Below, one piece after another: positions 32,540-42,895 of a DNA stretch of 64,000 nucleotides. The stretch is from NCBI RefSeq assembly GCF_004114935.1, contig NZ_CP022221.1, forward strand, positions 6,407,001 to 6,471,000, written 5' to 3'. The DNA comes from Bradyrhizobium zhanjiangense. Lineage in GTDB: Bacteria > Pseudomonadota > Alphaproteobacteria > Rhizobiales > Xanthobacteraceae. The stretch's first letter is position 1. The number at the start of each line of letters is the position of its first letter. The position numbers and the translations under genes were made by a program. The notes below the pieces were generated by a model. The model was given only the letters and a program-made list of their open reading frames with translations. It did not search any database and had not been told where the DNA came from.

Positions 32540-34434
32540 ACATCTCGTCTCCGCACAAGCCGCTCGACCTCGCCTCGGCCATCGCCGAGGGCGACATCCG
32601 CTGCCTTCTGATGGTGCTGGTGCACATGACCGGCGACGAGAAGTGGCTCGAACCGCCCTATTTGCCCAAGCGCGACATCCGCCTCATTCCTGATCCGGAG
32701 GCCGGCGTGCCCCGGGACATCCAGGACGAGATCCGCGCCGCCGTCGTCAGGCTCTTCGCCAATGGCACGCCGAAACCCGTGATCACCGATCCGGGCGAGG
32801 AGCTGCTGCTGAAGATGATGCGCGCCTGCCTCGGCGAGAATGTCGCGCCGGAATATGCGCCTTTGATGCGCGAGGAGATGGGTTTTGTGCCGCGCGAGGC
32901 GCGCTGGACGAAGCGCCCCTCCGACGAAACGCTTGCCGATCAGCATGTGCTGATCGTCGGCGCCGGCGTCTGCGCCATCGCGCTCGGCGTGGCGCTCGGC
33001 CACCTCGGCATCCCCTACACCATCGTCGAGAAGAACGCCGAGCTCGGCGGCACCTGGTGGATCAACCGCTATCCCGGCTGCGGCGTCGACACGCCGAACC
33101 ATTCCTATTCCTACTCTTTCGGCTCGCGCAACGCATGGACGCGCTATTTCTGCCCGCGTGAGGAGCTGCTCGGCTATCTGCTGAAGGTCGCGGACGAATA
33201 CGGCATCCGCAAGCATCTGCGCGTCAACACCGAGCTGACCTCATCACGCTGGGATGAAGGAAGGCAACGCTGGATTTCGACACTCAAGACGAAGGATGGC
33301 GAGGAGACTTTCGAATCCACCACGCTGGTCTCGGCCATCGGCCAGCTCAACGATCCCTCGCGCGCCCGCTTCAAGGGCGAGGAGAACTTCAAGGGCACGA
33401 TCCTGCACTCGGCACTATGGTCCGACGATATCGATCTCGACGGCAAGCATGTCGCCGTGATCGGCACCGGCGCGACATCGATGCAGCTCGTGCCGTCAAT
33501 CGCCAGCCGTGTGGCCTCCGTCACCGTCTACCAGCGCAGCGCGCAATGGGCGCGGCCGGTGAAGGGCTATGCCGATCCGATCAGCGAGAGCGCACGCTGG
33601 CTGCTCGCGCACCTGCCGTTCTATGTGCAGTGGTACCGCTTCAATATGTTCTGGCGCTATGGCGACGGTCTCTTACCCTTCCTGCGCAAGGACCCGGCCT
33701 GGCCGCATCCGGAGCGCGCCGTCAACAAAGGCAATGACCGGCACCGCCAGGAGCTGACCGACTTCATCCTGTCGGAACTACAGGGCCGGCCCGACCTGAT
33801 CGAAAAATGCGTGCCGACCTATCCGCCCTACGGCAAGCGCATCCTGCTCGACAACAACTGGTTCAAGACTTTGACGCGCTCCAACGTGGAACTCGTCACG
33901 GACACCATCGACCATTTCGACCAGATCGGCATCGTCACCGCCGATGGCAAGCACCGTCCCGCCGACATCATTGTCGTTGCGACAGGCTTCAAGGTCACGG
34001 AGATGGCGGCGCGCCTCAACATCAGCGGCCGCGCCGGCAAGGATTTACGTGAAGCCTGGGCCAACGACAATCCGACCGCGTTCCTCGGCCTCACCGTGCC
34101 GGGCTTCCCGAATTTCTTCTGCATGCTCGGGCCGAACTCCGGCCCCGCCCACGGCGGCAGCGTCATCTTCCAGTCGGAATGCCAGAGCCGCTACATCTCG
34201 GCGTGTCTGGTCGACATGATCGAGCACGACGTCGCCGCCATCGACGTCCGCCAGGACGTGCTCGACGACTACGTCCGCAAGGTCGACGTCGAGCACGAGG
34301 CGATGATCTGGACCCATCCGGGCATGAGCACTTATTACCGCAATGCGAGCGGCCGCGTGTTTTCGGCGATGCCGTGGCGGTTCGTGGACTACTGGCGCAT
34401 GACCCACGATCCGGATTTGGGCCAGTACAGTTGA
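32536..34434 (+). CDS. Flavin-dependent Baeyer-Villiger-type monooxygenase with N-terminal extension
   Basis: A 632-residue protein. After an about 135-residue extension come an FAD Rossmann motif (LIVGAGVCAIALG), GGTWWINRYPGCGVDTPNH, the Baeyer-Villiger fingerprint FKGTILHSALW at 285-295 and a second Rossmann motif VAVIGTGATSMQLV. The family inserts oxygen next to a ketone using NADPH and O2. Length and extension resemble 4-hydroxyacetophenone monooxygenase. The first Rossmann motif has Ala where the third Gly is normally found. Coupled to the acyl-CoA ligase and TetR genes, it suggests oxidation of an aromatic or cyclic ketone followed by CoA activation of the acid. Confidence 0.88.
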   Translation: MNISSPHKPLDLASAIAEGDIRCLLMVLVHMTGDEKWLEPPYLPKRDIRLIPDPEAGVPRDIQDEIRAAVVRLFANGTPKPVITDPGEELLLKMMRACLGENVAPEYAPLMREEMGFVPREARWTKRPSDETLADQHVLIVGAGVCAIALGVALGHLGIPYTIVEKNAELGGTWWINRYPGCGVDTPNHSYSYSFGSRNAWTRYFCPREELLGYLLKVADEYGIRKHLRVNTELTSSRWDEGRQRWISTLKTKDGEETFESTTLVSAIGQLNDPSRARFKGEENFKGTILHSALWSDDIDLDGKHVAVIGTGATSMQLVPSIASRVASVTVYQRSAQWARPVKGYADPISESARWLLAHLPFYVQWYRFNMFWRYGDGLLPFLRKDPAWPHPERAVNKGNDRHRQELTDFILSELQGRPDLIEKCVPTYPPYGKRILLDNNWFKTLTRSNVELVTDTIDHFDQIGIVTADGKHRPADIIVVATGFKVTEMAARLNISGRAGKDLREAWANDNPTAFLGLTVPGFPNFFCMLGPNSGPAHGGSVIFQSECQSRYISACLVDMIEHDVAAIDVRQDVLDDYVRKVDVEHEAMIWTHPGMSTYYRNASGRVFSAMPWRFVDYWRMTHDPDLGQYS

Positions 34435-34496
34435 CGAGGGTGTGACTCTTCTGCCAACGCGGATCGGCTGTAGGGTCAGCGCACCCTCTCACCAAT

Positions 34497-34612
34497 CGTC
34501 ATTGCGAGCGCAGCGAAGCAATCCAGAGTCTTTCCGAGGCGGGATTCTGGATTGCTTCGCGCAGCCTGTCGTCGGGCCGCGCTTCGCGCGGACCCGTTGG
34601 CTCGCAATGACG
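34497..34612. repeat. Dispersed inverted repeat, second copy, right arm interrupted
   Basis: The left arm matches the 31-bp arm of 13534-13613 (CGTCATTGCGAGCGCAGCG...). The right arm starts normally (TTCTGGATTGCTTCGC) but is then interrupted by about 40 bp containing its own CCGCGC-TTCG-GCGCGG hairpin before CTCGCAATGACG resumes. It lies between the convergent monooxygenase and ald genes. Confidence 0.75.
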
Positions 34613-34626
34613 GGGGTTGCGGCTGC

Positions 34627-35742
<1,116 letters not shown>

Positions 35743-35859
35743 CTTTGAACCCCTCCTCCAAAGCATTGATTCCGTTCATCATCGTAGCGATGGCGGCGGT
35801 TTGGTTTCGTGCAAATATCCGCTAGGTTCGCGCCTGGCGCGCCGGTTTCGGGCGCGGAA

Positions 35860-36366
35860 ATGTCCTTTCACGCTGGAAACAAAACCTTGGCCCTCGACCG
35901 GAAAGACCTCGCCATCCTCGCGGAACTCACAACCAATGCGCGGGCCAGCCACACCGAGCTTGCCAACAAGATCGGCTTGTCGAGCACAGCGATGGCGCGG
36001 CGGCAGAAGGCGCTGGAGGACGATGGCTACATCCAGGCCTATCAAGCCACGCTCGATCTGGCGCAGTTTGGCCTCACGACAACAGTGCTGGTCCGGATCG
36101 CGCTGGAGAGCCAGAGCGACGACGCGCTGAAGGCGTTCGAGGCGGAGGTGGTGAAGTGCCCCTCCGTCGTGCGCTGCTTCCTGATGTCGGGCACAGACGA
36201 CTACATCCTGATCGTGCTGGCCCGCGACATCCAGGATTTCGAGCGCATCCACCGTACCGAGCTGTCGCGCCTGCCGCGCGTCGCACGGGTGCAATCAAGC
36301 TTCGCGCTGCGCGAGATCGTCAACCGCGCCGTGCCGACCGTGGTGTTCGGCGAGGCGAAGCGCTGA
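35860..36366 (+). CDS. Lrp/AsnC-family regulator, probable AldR
   Basis: A 168-residue regulator. The N-terminal helix-turn-helix has LDRKDLAILAELTTNARASHTELANKIGLSSTAMARRQKALEDDGYI. The C-terminal RAM ligand domain contains VVRCFLMSGTDDYILIVLARDIQDFE, with the Gly-x-x-Asp-Tyr turn that contacts amino acids. The start at 35860 is chosen from family length; the frame is open from 35809. Its position opposite ald, 117 bp away, makes it the likely alanine-responsive activator. The gap shows no clear operator. Confidence 0.88.
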   Translation: MSFHAGNKTLALDRKDLAILAELTTNARASHTELANKIGLSSTAMARRQKALEDDGYIQAYQATLDLAQFGLTTTVLVRIALESQSDDALKAFEAEVVKCPSVVRCFLMSGTDDYILIVLARDIQDFERIHRTELSRLPRVARVQSSFALREIVNRAVPTVVFGEAKR

Positions 36367-36508
36367 CCGCTGCGCCGCGGGCGCACCCAATTCCCGTCAA
36401 GGAACCAAGCGGCCGCTTGTCCGTTGCACGCCATTGGCCAGCGGAAGCGACGTGCCCCCGCGTCAGCACGGCTGACGTCTCGGCTCGATCGCCTGCAGGG
36501 AGCAGGAC

Positions 36509-37000
36509 ATGGGCGATGTCACGCATGAAATTCCCGAACGCACTCCGATTCATCTCATCGTCAATGGTGTAAGTCGCACCCTCGATCTTCTGCCCTGGAC
36601 CACGCTGCTGGACGCTTTGCGTGATCATCTTGCGCTCACGGGTACGAAGAAAGGCTGCGATCACGGCCAATGCGGCGCCTGCACCGTGCTCGTCGACGGT
36701 CGGCGCGTTAATTCGTGCCTGACGCTCGCCATCATGAAGGATGGCGCCGAGATCACCACGATCGAAGGCTTGGCCAAGAATGGCGCGCTGCATCCCCTGC
36801 AACAGGCCTTCATAGATCACGACGCATTCCAATGCGGCTATTGCACGCCAGGACAGATCTGCTCGGCAGCCGGCCTCATGGCCGAAGGCCACGCCAGGGA
36901 CGCCGACGAGATCCGTGAACTGATGAGCGGAAATCTCTGCCGCTGCGGCGCCTATCCCAACATCGTGGCTGCGATCGAGCAGGCAATGGGCCGATCATGA
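36509..37000 (+). CDS. Aldehyde oxidoreductase [2Fe-2S] subunit (PaoA-like)
   Basis: A 163-residue two-domain iron-sulfur subunit. The plant-type cluster is CDHGQCGACTVLVDGRRVNSC (about 51-71). The second cluster is CGYCTPGQ plus NLCRCGAYPNI (about 110-153). It passes electrons from the molybdenum site to FAD. Unlike E. coli PaoA, which has a Tat leader of about 50 residues, this protein starts almost at the fold, so the enzyme should be cytoplasmic. The ribosome site GGGAGCAGGA precedes the ATG. It overlaps the FAD subunit gene by 4 bp. Confidence 0.92.
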   Translation: MGDVTHEIPERTPIHLIVNGVSRTLDLLPWTTLLDALRDHLALTGTKKGCDHGQCGACTVLVDGRRVNSCLTLAIMKDGAEITTIEGLAKNGALHPLQQAFIDHDAFQCGYCTPGQICSAAGLMAEGHARDADEIRELMSGNLCRCGAYPNIVAAIEQAMGRS

Positions 37001-38013
37001 ACAACTTCCAGTATTCCCGCGCAACCGATGTCGCCGACGCCATTCGCCTGCTGGCCGCCGATCCGAGCGCGAAGCTGATTGCCGGCGGCACCAACCTGAT
37101 CGACCTGATGAAGCAGAATGTCGAGCGGCCCTCCCGGCTGATCGACATTTCCCGCCTGCCGCTCCGCGACATCGAGGAAACGCCCGACGGTGGGCTGCGC
37201 ATCGGCGCATTGGTGCCGAATTCGGATCTCGCCTACCATCCGTTGATCGAGCAACGCTATCCCCTGCTCGCCAGCGCCATCCTGGCCGGCGCCTCCGCGC
37301 AATTGCGCAACATGGCCTCGGTCGGCGGCAATCTGATGCAGCGAACGCGCTGCGCCTACTTCTATGACATGGCGACGCCTTGCAACAAGCGAAGCCCCGG
37401 CTCCGGCTGCTCGGCACTCGATGGCCTCAACCGCAACCACGCAATCCTCGGCATCAGCACGTCCTGCATCGCGACCAATCCATCCGACATGAGCGTGGCG
37501 CTGGCCGCGCTCGGCGCGCTCGTGCACATCGCAGGCCCCACCGGTCAGCGCACCATCGCGCTGACGGATTTCCATCGGCTTCCGGACGACAAGCCTCATG
37601 TCGATACCAATCTCGGCAGCGGCGAGATCATCACCGCAATCGAGCTGCCGCCGCGCGGCTTTGCCCAGAACTACAGCTATCTGAAGATCCGCGACCGGCT
37701 GTCCTACGCCTTTGCGTTGGTCTCGGTCGCGGCCGCGCTCGAACTGGAAGGAAACGCAATCAGCGAAGCGCGCCTGGCGCTCGGCGGCGTGGCCCACAAG
37801 CCCTGGCGAAGCCTCGAGGCCGAAGCGGCTCTGCGCGGCCAGGCGGCAACGCCGGACCATTTTGGGCACGCCGCAGATCTGTTGCTGCAGGGAGCAACCG
37901 CTCGCTCACATAACGGCTTCAAGATCGAGCTCGCGCGCCGAGCCGTCGTGCGTACGCTGATGCAGGCCGCAAGCGCCACACCGCAATCACAAGCTCACAA
38001 GAAGATCGCGTGA
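36997..38013 (+). CDS. Aldehyde oxidoreductase FAD subunit with extra Fe-S cysteines (PaoB-like)
   Basis: A 338-residue CO-dehydrogenase-type FAD protein. FAD motifs are AGGTNLIDLMK (about 29-39) and ASVGGNLMQRTRC. An insert with Cys at CAYFY, PCNKRSPGSGC and TSCIATNPSD matches the segment that binds a [4Fe-4S] cluster in E. coli PaoB and separates this group from ordinary xanthine dehydrogenases. The ATG overlaps the previous stop. It accepts electrons from the 2Fe-2S subunit. Confidence 0.92.
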   Translation: MNNFQYSRATDVADAIRLLAADPSAKLIAGGTNLIDLMKQNVERPSRLIDISRLPLRDIEETPDGGLRIGALVPNSDLAYHPLIEQRYPLLASAILAGASAQLRNMASVGGNLMQRTRCAYFYDMATPCNKRSPGSGCSALDGLNRNHAILGISTSCIATNPSDMSVALAALGALVHIAGPTGQRTIALTDFHRLPDDKPHVDTNLGSGEIITAIELPPRGFAQNYSYLKIRDRLSYAFALVSVAAALELEGNAISEARLALGGVAHKPWRSLEAEAALRGQAATPDHFGHAADLLLQGATARSHNGFKIELARRAVVRTLMQAASATPQSQAHKKIA

Positions 38014-38020
38014 GGGCCCG

Positions 38021-40225
38021 ATGAACGCCTATGTCGGAACACCAACCTCCCGCGTCGATGGCCGGGCCAAGGTCACCGGCGCCGCCAAATATGCCGGCGA
38101 ATTCGCAGCAGACCATCTCCTGCATGGCTTCGTCGTCGAGGCCACCATTCCGCGCGGGCGCATCGCTCGGCTTGACCCCAGCGCGGCGCTGAAGGTGAAG
38201 GGCGTGGTCGACGTGCTCACCCATGCTCATCGCCCGCCCCTCGCCGACAAGGACGAAGCCTGGAAGGACGAGGTGGCACCGGAGAAGGGCTCGCCCTTCC
38301 GGCCGCTCTATGACGACAGGATCAAGTTCAACGGCCAGCCGATCGCGCTGGTCGTGGCGGAGGATTGGGAAACCGCCAAATTCGCCGCAACCCGCGTTCG
38401 CGTTGAATACAAGCAGGAGGCGTTTGCGACCGATCTCGAATCCGAACGCGGCAAGGCTGCCAAAGTGGATCAGCCGCACAAGCCACGCGGTGACGCGGCA
38501 GCAGCGCTGACGCGGGCGGCCGTCCATCACGAGGCGGACTATGTCATTCCGAGCGAGCATCACAACCCAATGGAGCTGTATGCGACGACGGCCATCTGGG
38601 ACGGCAACGGCAGGCTTACAGTTTATGACAAGACCCAAGGCGTCCAGAACGTCCAGAAGTTTCTCTGCAGCGTTTTCGGAAAGAAGCCGGACGACATCCG
38701 CGTGCTCTCGCCCTATGTCGGCGGTGCCTTCGGCTCCGGTCTGCGGCCGCAATACCAGGTGGTCTTGGCAACGCTTGGCGCGCTTGCACTGAAACGATCT
38801 GTCCGTGTCGTCCTGACACGGCAGCAGATGTACGGCTTGGGCTACCGTCCCATGACCATCGAGCACGTTGCGCTCGGCGCAAAGCCTGACGGCACGCTCG
38901 ATGCCGTCACCCACGAAGCCATTGCCGTCACCTCGCGGTTTGAGGATTTCTCGCGCAACGATACCGGCTGGGGGGAGCAGCTCTACAAGAGCCACAACAG
39001 CCGCCTCTCCCATAAGCTCGTCAACCTCGACGTCGCCACCCCCTGCGACATGCGCGCGCCGGGCGCGGCATCAGGCGTCTGCGCGCTCGAATGCGCCATG
39101 GACGAATTGGCCGTCGCGCTCAAGCTCGACCCGATCGAGCTGCGGCTGAAGTGCTACTCGGATCTCGACCAGAGCGGGGATCTGCCCTACACCAGCAAGC
39201 AGTTGCGCGCATGCTACGCCAGGGGTGCAGAAGCCTTCGGCTGGGCCCGGCGCAATCCCGCGCCGCGCTCCATGCGCGACGGCAACGACCTTGTCGGCTG
39301 GGGCATGGCGACAGGCGTCTGGGAGGCGCTGCAGATGCCGGTCGCCGTCCGCATCGTTCTGACGTCGAACGGCCATGCCGAGGTCTCCTGTGCCGCATCT
39401 GATATCGGCACCGGCACCTACACCATCGTGTCGCAAGTAGCGGCCGATGCGCTCGGCCTGCCGATCGAGAACATCAGCGTCAAGCTCGCGGACTCGACCC
39501 TGCCGCAGGCGCCGGTGGAAGGCGGCTCGTGGATGGCCGCCTCGAGCGCGCACGCCGTGTTAGGAGCGGCCGAGGAGATTCGCCGGGAGCTCGCGCGTCA
39601 CGCCAAGGCGATGCCTGCCTCGCCACTCGGCGGCGTCGATGCGCCGGACCTCATTCTCGTCGACGGAACTATCGCCAAGGCCGGCGACAGGAGCCGCGCC
39701 ATCTCGATCGCTGATGCAATGCACCATGGCAAGCTCGAGCGGATCGAGAAGCAGAAGCTCAACGAGTTCGCCGAGGACAAGTCGCATGCCCGCAACACGC
39801 ATTCGGCGGTTTTCGCCGAGGTGAAGATCGACGAGCAGCTCGGCGTCATCCGCGTCGCGCGGGTCGTGAGCGCGGTCGCCGCCGGGCGCATCCTGAACAC
39901 CAAGACGGGCCGCAGCCAGATCATGGGCGGCGTGGTCTGGGGAATCGGAATGGCGCTGCACGAGGAGACGGTGATGGATCACCGCTTCGGCCGCATCATG
40001 AACGCGAATATCGCCGAGTACCACATTCCCGTGAATGCCGACATTCACGACATCGACGTCATTTTCGTCGACGAGCCCGACGACCGGATCAACAGGCTCG
40101 GCGTCAAGGGCCTCGGCGAGATCGGCATCGTCGGCGTGCCTGCGGCGATTGCGAACGCCGTCTATCATGCCACCGGCAAGCGCATCCGGCGCTTCCCGAT
40201 CACGCTGGACAAGCTGATCGACTGA
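38021..40225 (+). CDS. Aldehyde oxidoreductase molybdopterin-binding subunit (PaoC-like)
   Basis: A 734-residue catalytic subunit of the xanthine oxidase family, the length of E. coli PaoC. It starts with GTPTSRVDGRAKVTGAAKYAGEF and has GGAFGSGLRPQYQ, MRAPGAASGVCALECAMDELA, EGGSWMAASSAHA and the C-terminal GVKGLGEIGIVGVPAAIANA, whose Glu is the general base. It oxidises aldehydes, often aromatic, to acids. No chaperone (PaoD/XdhC) gene follows in the window, although this class needs one for cofactor insertion, so it must be elsewhere. The substrate is not known. Confidence 0.92.
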   Translation: MNAYVGTPTSRVDGRAKVTGAAKYAGEFAADHLLHGFVVEATIPRGRIARLDPSAALKVKGVVDVLTHAHRPPLADKDEAWKDEVAPEKGSPFRPLYDDRIKFNGQPIALVVAEDWETAKFAATRVRVEYKQEAFATDLESERGKAAKVDQPHKPRGDAAAALTRAAVHHEADYVIPSEHHNPMELYATTAIWDGNGRLTVYDKTQGVQNVQKFLCSVFGKKPDDIRVLSPYVGGAFGSGLRPQYQVVLATLGALALKRSVRVVLTRQQMYGLGYRPMTIEHVALGAKPDGTLDAVTHEAIAVTSRFEDFSRNDTGWGEQLYKSHNSRLSHKLVNLDVATPCDMRAPGAASGVCALECAMDELAVALKLDPIELRLKCYSDLDQSGDLPYTSKQLRACYARGAEAFGWARRNPAPRSMRDGNDLVGWGMATGVWEALQMPVAVRIVLTSNGHAEVSCAASDIGTGTYTIVSQVAADALGLPIENISVKLADSTLPQAPVEGGSWMAASSAHAVLGAAEEIRRELARHAKAMPASPLGGVDAPDLILVDGTIAKAGDRSRAISIADAMHHGKLERIEKQKLNEFAEDKSHARNTHSAVFAEVKIDEQLGVIRVARVVSAVAAGRILNTKTGRSQIMGGVVWGIGMALHEETVMDHRFGRIMNANIAEYHIPVNADIHDIDVIFVDEPDDRINRLGVKGLGEIGIVGVPAAIANAVYHATGKRIRRFPITLDKLID

Positions 40226-40284
40226 GCGGGCGCGTCGTCGTGCTGTTTGCGACGAGTATCTCCACACGAGCCCGAATAGATGAT

Positions 40285-40436
40285 CGTCACCCTGAGGTGC
40301 CGATATGCGGTGCGGACGCACCGCATATCGGCCTCGAAGGGCGACAACAGCCCAGCCGCTGCATCCCGGCCGTTCATCCTTCGAGGCTTCCCGATGGGAC
40401 GCTCCGCGCCCCATCACTCGCGCCTCAGGATGACGG
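40285..40436. repeat. Dispersed intergenic repeat with a 14-bp-arm hairpin
   Basis: It runs from GTCACCCTGAGG to the complementary CCTCAGGATGAC, with an internal near-perfect palindrome at 40300-40331 (CCGATATGCGGTGC arms) and a TCGAAGG/CCTTCGA pair. It occupies most of the 306-bp gap between the aldehyde oxidoreductase and decarboxylase genes. Nothing else is recognised in that gap. Confidence 0.7.
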
Positions 40437-40531
40437 ATCGAGTTTAGGCGCCGCAGGCCGGTCTCGCTCCTGTCATCCAGCTGTCATCGAATGTGCCGAG
40501 AGCTGTATCTCTCGCACATTCGGGACCCGAC

Positions 40532-42889
40532 ATGGACTATTTCAAGCGCTTCAACTTCCTGTTCGCCGCACCTGTATTCGACGCCGACGATCTCGAAGGC
40601 GTCCGTTTCAATCAGATCATAGAGGAGATCCAGCGCTCCGGCTTCGAGGTGGTCCGAGCCCGCAAGCTGGAGGATGCCGAGATGGCGGTGCAGACCGATG
40701 CCGCGATCGGCTGCATGGTGGTGGACTGGGGCAAGAAGGGCCTCGAGGGCAGGACCTCGGCGCTGATCAATCTGATGCGGCGCCGGGGCCTCGATTTCCC
40801 CATCATCCTCTTGATCCGTCGCAAGCGGTTCGAGGATTTGCCGGTCGAAGTGCTCGATTTCATCGACGGTTATGTCTTCCTGTCGGAGGAGACGCCGACC
40901 TTCATCGCCAAGAACCTGATCAGCCGGCTGAAGCAATATGCCGAGACGCTGAAGACGCCGTTCTTCGGTGCGCTGGTCGACTATGCCGAGGAAGGCAACC
41001 AGCTCTGGACCTGTCCGGGGCACAATGGCGGTGTGTTCTACAACCGCAGCCCGATCGGGCGCGTCTTCGTCGAGCATCTCGGCGAGTCCGTGTTCCGCGA
41101 CGACCTCGACAATTCCGTGCTCGATCTCGGCGACCTCCTCACCCATGAAGGGCCCGCGCTGAAGGCGCAGAAGGAAGCCGCCCAGATCTTCGGCGCGGAG
41201 AAGACTTATTTCGTGCTCAACGGCACCTCGACCTCGAACAAGGTCGCGCTCGGCGCGCTCGTCACTGACGGCGACCTCGTGCTGTTCGATCGCAACAACC
41301 ACAAGGCCGCCCATCACGGCGCACTGATGATCAATGGCGGTGTCCCGGTCTACGTGCCGACCATCCGCAACGCCTGGGGCCTGATCGGACCGATGCGCTG
41401 GGACATGCTCGATGAGAAGGCCTTGCGCGAGACGATCCGCAATCACCCGCTGGTCACCGACAAGGACGCCTGGCGCAAGGAGCGGCCGTTCCGCGTCGCC
41501 GTGGTCGAGCAGTGCACCTATGACGGCTCGATCCACAGCGCCGACATGATCCTGAAACGGATCGGCCATCTCTGCGAGTACATCCTGTTCGACGAGGCCT
41601 GGGCCGGCTTCATGAAATTCCACCCGCTCTATGCAGGCCGCTTCGCCATGGGCCTGGCCAACCTTCCGCCCGAGGCGCCCGGCATCATCGCGACGCAGTC
41701 GACCCACAAGCAGCTCGCAAGCTTTTCGCAGGCATCCCAAATCCACATCAAGGACCGCCATATCCGCGGCCAGAAGCGGCGCGTCGAGCACCGCCGCTTC
41801 AACGAGAGCTTCATGCAGCACGCGTCCACGTCACCGTTCTATCCGCTGTTCGCCTCGCTCGACGTCGGCGCACAGATGATGAAGGGCCGCTCCGGCGAAG
41901 TGCTGTGGGACGACACGATCCGCCTCGGCATCGAGCTGCGCAAGAAGATCCGCGCGATGCGCCGGGAGTTCGAGGAGAAGGAGCAGAATCCGGACCGACG
42001 CTGGTTCTTCGAGCCGTTCGTCCCGGATCGCGTCGCCATTCCCGATGTCAGCCGCCCTGGCGCTGCGCACAACGTCGCGTGGGAAACGCTCTCGACCGAC
42101 GAGCTCGCCACCAATCCCGCGCTGTGGCAGCTCTCCCCCGACAGCACCTGGCATGGTTTCCCCGGCCTCACCGAAGGCTTTGCCATGACCGACCCGAACA
42201 AGCTGACGCTGCTGACGCCTGGTTTCGACCGCAGCACCGGCGCCTATGCCGAGCACGGCATCCCCGCACCGGTCGTCGCGCAATATCTGCGCGAGAACCG
42301 CATCGTCCCCGAGAAGAACGACCTCAACTCCCTGCTCTTCCTGCTCACGCCCGGCGTCGAGGCCAGCAAGGCCGGCACGTTGATCTCCGGCCTCGTCGCG
42401 TTCAAGAAGCTGCACGACGACAACGCGCTTCTGGCCGACGTCATCCCCGAGTTCAACCAGCGGCGGCAGGCGCGCTATGCCGGCGTGCGACTGCGCGACC
42501 TCTGTGGCGAGATGCACCGCTTCTTCCGCGCCGCCGATGTCAGCGCGCTCCAGGCGCGGCAGTTCATGCCCGAGCACATGCCTGAGATAGCGATGCCGCC
42601 CCGCGAAGCCGCGCGCTATCTGTTCCGCAACGACGTCGATTATCTGCCGATCGAAGCGATCGCGGGCCGCATCGCCACCACGCCCTTCGTGGTCTATCCG
42701 CCCGGCATCGCCACCATCGTTCCGGGCGAAAGGCTTACGGAACGAGCCAAGCCCATGATCGACTATCTCAGGATGTTCGAGACCTGCTTCAACACGTTCC
42801 CAGGATTCGATGTCGAAATCCAAGGCGTCTACAAGGAGATCGATGCGAACGGCCGCATCGGGCTCTATACTTATGTCGTTGCCGAGTAG
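40532..42889 (+). CDS. PLP-dependent ornithine/lysine/arginine decarboxylase (fold type I)
   Basis: A 785-residue amino-acid decarboxylase of the large bacterial type. The N-terminal wing domain (about 1-130) is followed by the PLP core. That core has CPGHNGGVFYNRSPIGRVF, LNGTSTSNKVALGALV, FDEAWAGFMKFHPLY and the Schiff-base Lys393 in STHKQLASFSQAS. The C-terminal domain ends with YLPIEAIAGRIATTPFVVYPPGIATIVPGER. It makes a polyamine or diamine by removing CO2. Substrate preference among Arg, Lys and Orn cannot be read with confidence. The start ATG at 40532 begins at the family N-terminus; the frame opens at 40493. Followed after 6 bp by an acetyltransferase. Confidence 0.9.
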   Translation: MDYFKRFNFLFAAPVFDADDLEGVRFNQIIEEIQRSGFEVVRARKLEDAEMAVQTDAAIGCMVVDWGKKGLEGRTSALINLMRRRGLDFPIILLIRRKRFEDLPVEVLDFIDGYVFLSEETPTFIAKNLISRLKQYAETLKTPFFGALVDYAEEGNQLWTCPGHNGGVFYNRSPIGRVFVEHLGESVFRDDLDNSVLDLGDLLTHEGPALKAQKEAAQIFGAEKTYFVLNGTSTSNKVALGALVTDGDLVLFDRNNHKAAHHGALMINGGVPVYVPTIRNAWGLIGPMRWDMLDEKALRETIRNHPLVTDKDAWRKERPFRVAVVEQCTYDGSIHSADMILKRIGHLCEYILFDEAWAGFMKFHPLYAGRFAMGLANLPPEAPGIIATQSTHKQLASFSQASQIHIKDRHIRGQKRRVEHRRFNESFMQHASTSPFYPLFASLDVGAQMMKGRSGEVLWDDTIRLGIELRKKIRAMRREFEEKEQNPDRRWFFEPFVPDRVAIPDVSRPGAAHNVAWETLSTDELATNPALWQLSPDSTWHGFPGLTEGFAMTDPNKLTLLTPGFDRSTGAYAEHGIPAPVVAQYLRENRIVPEKNDLNSLLFLLTPGVEASKAGTLISGLVAFKKLHDDNALLADVIPEFNQRRQARYAGVRLRDLCGEMHRFFRAADVSALQARQFMPEHMPEIAMPPREAARYLFRNDVDYLPIEAIAGRIATTPFVVYPPGIATIVPGERLTERAKPMIDYLRMFETCFNTFPGFDVEIQGVYKEIDANGRIGLYTYVVAE

Positions 42890-42895
42890 GTGCCG

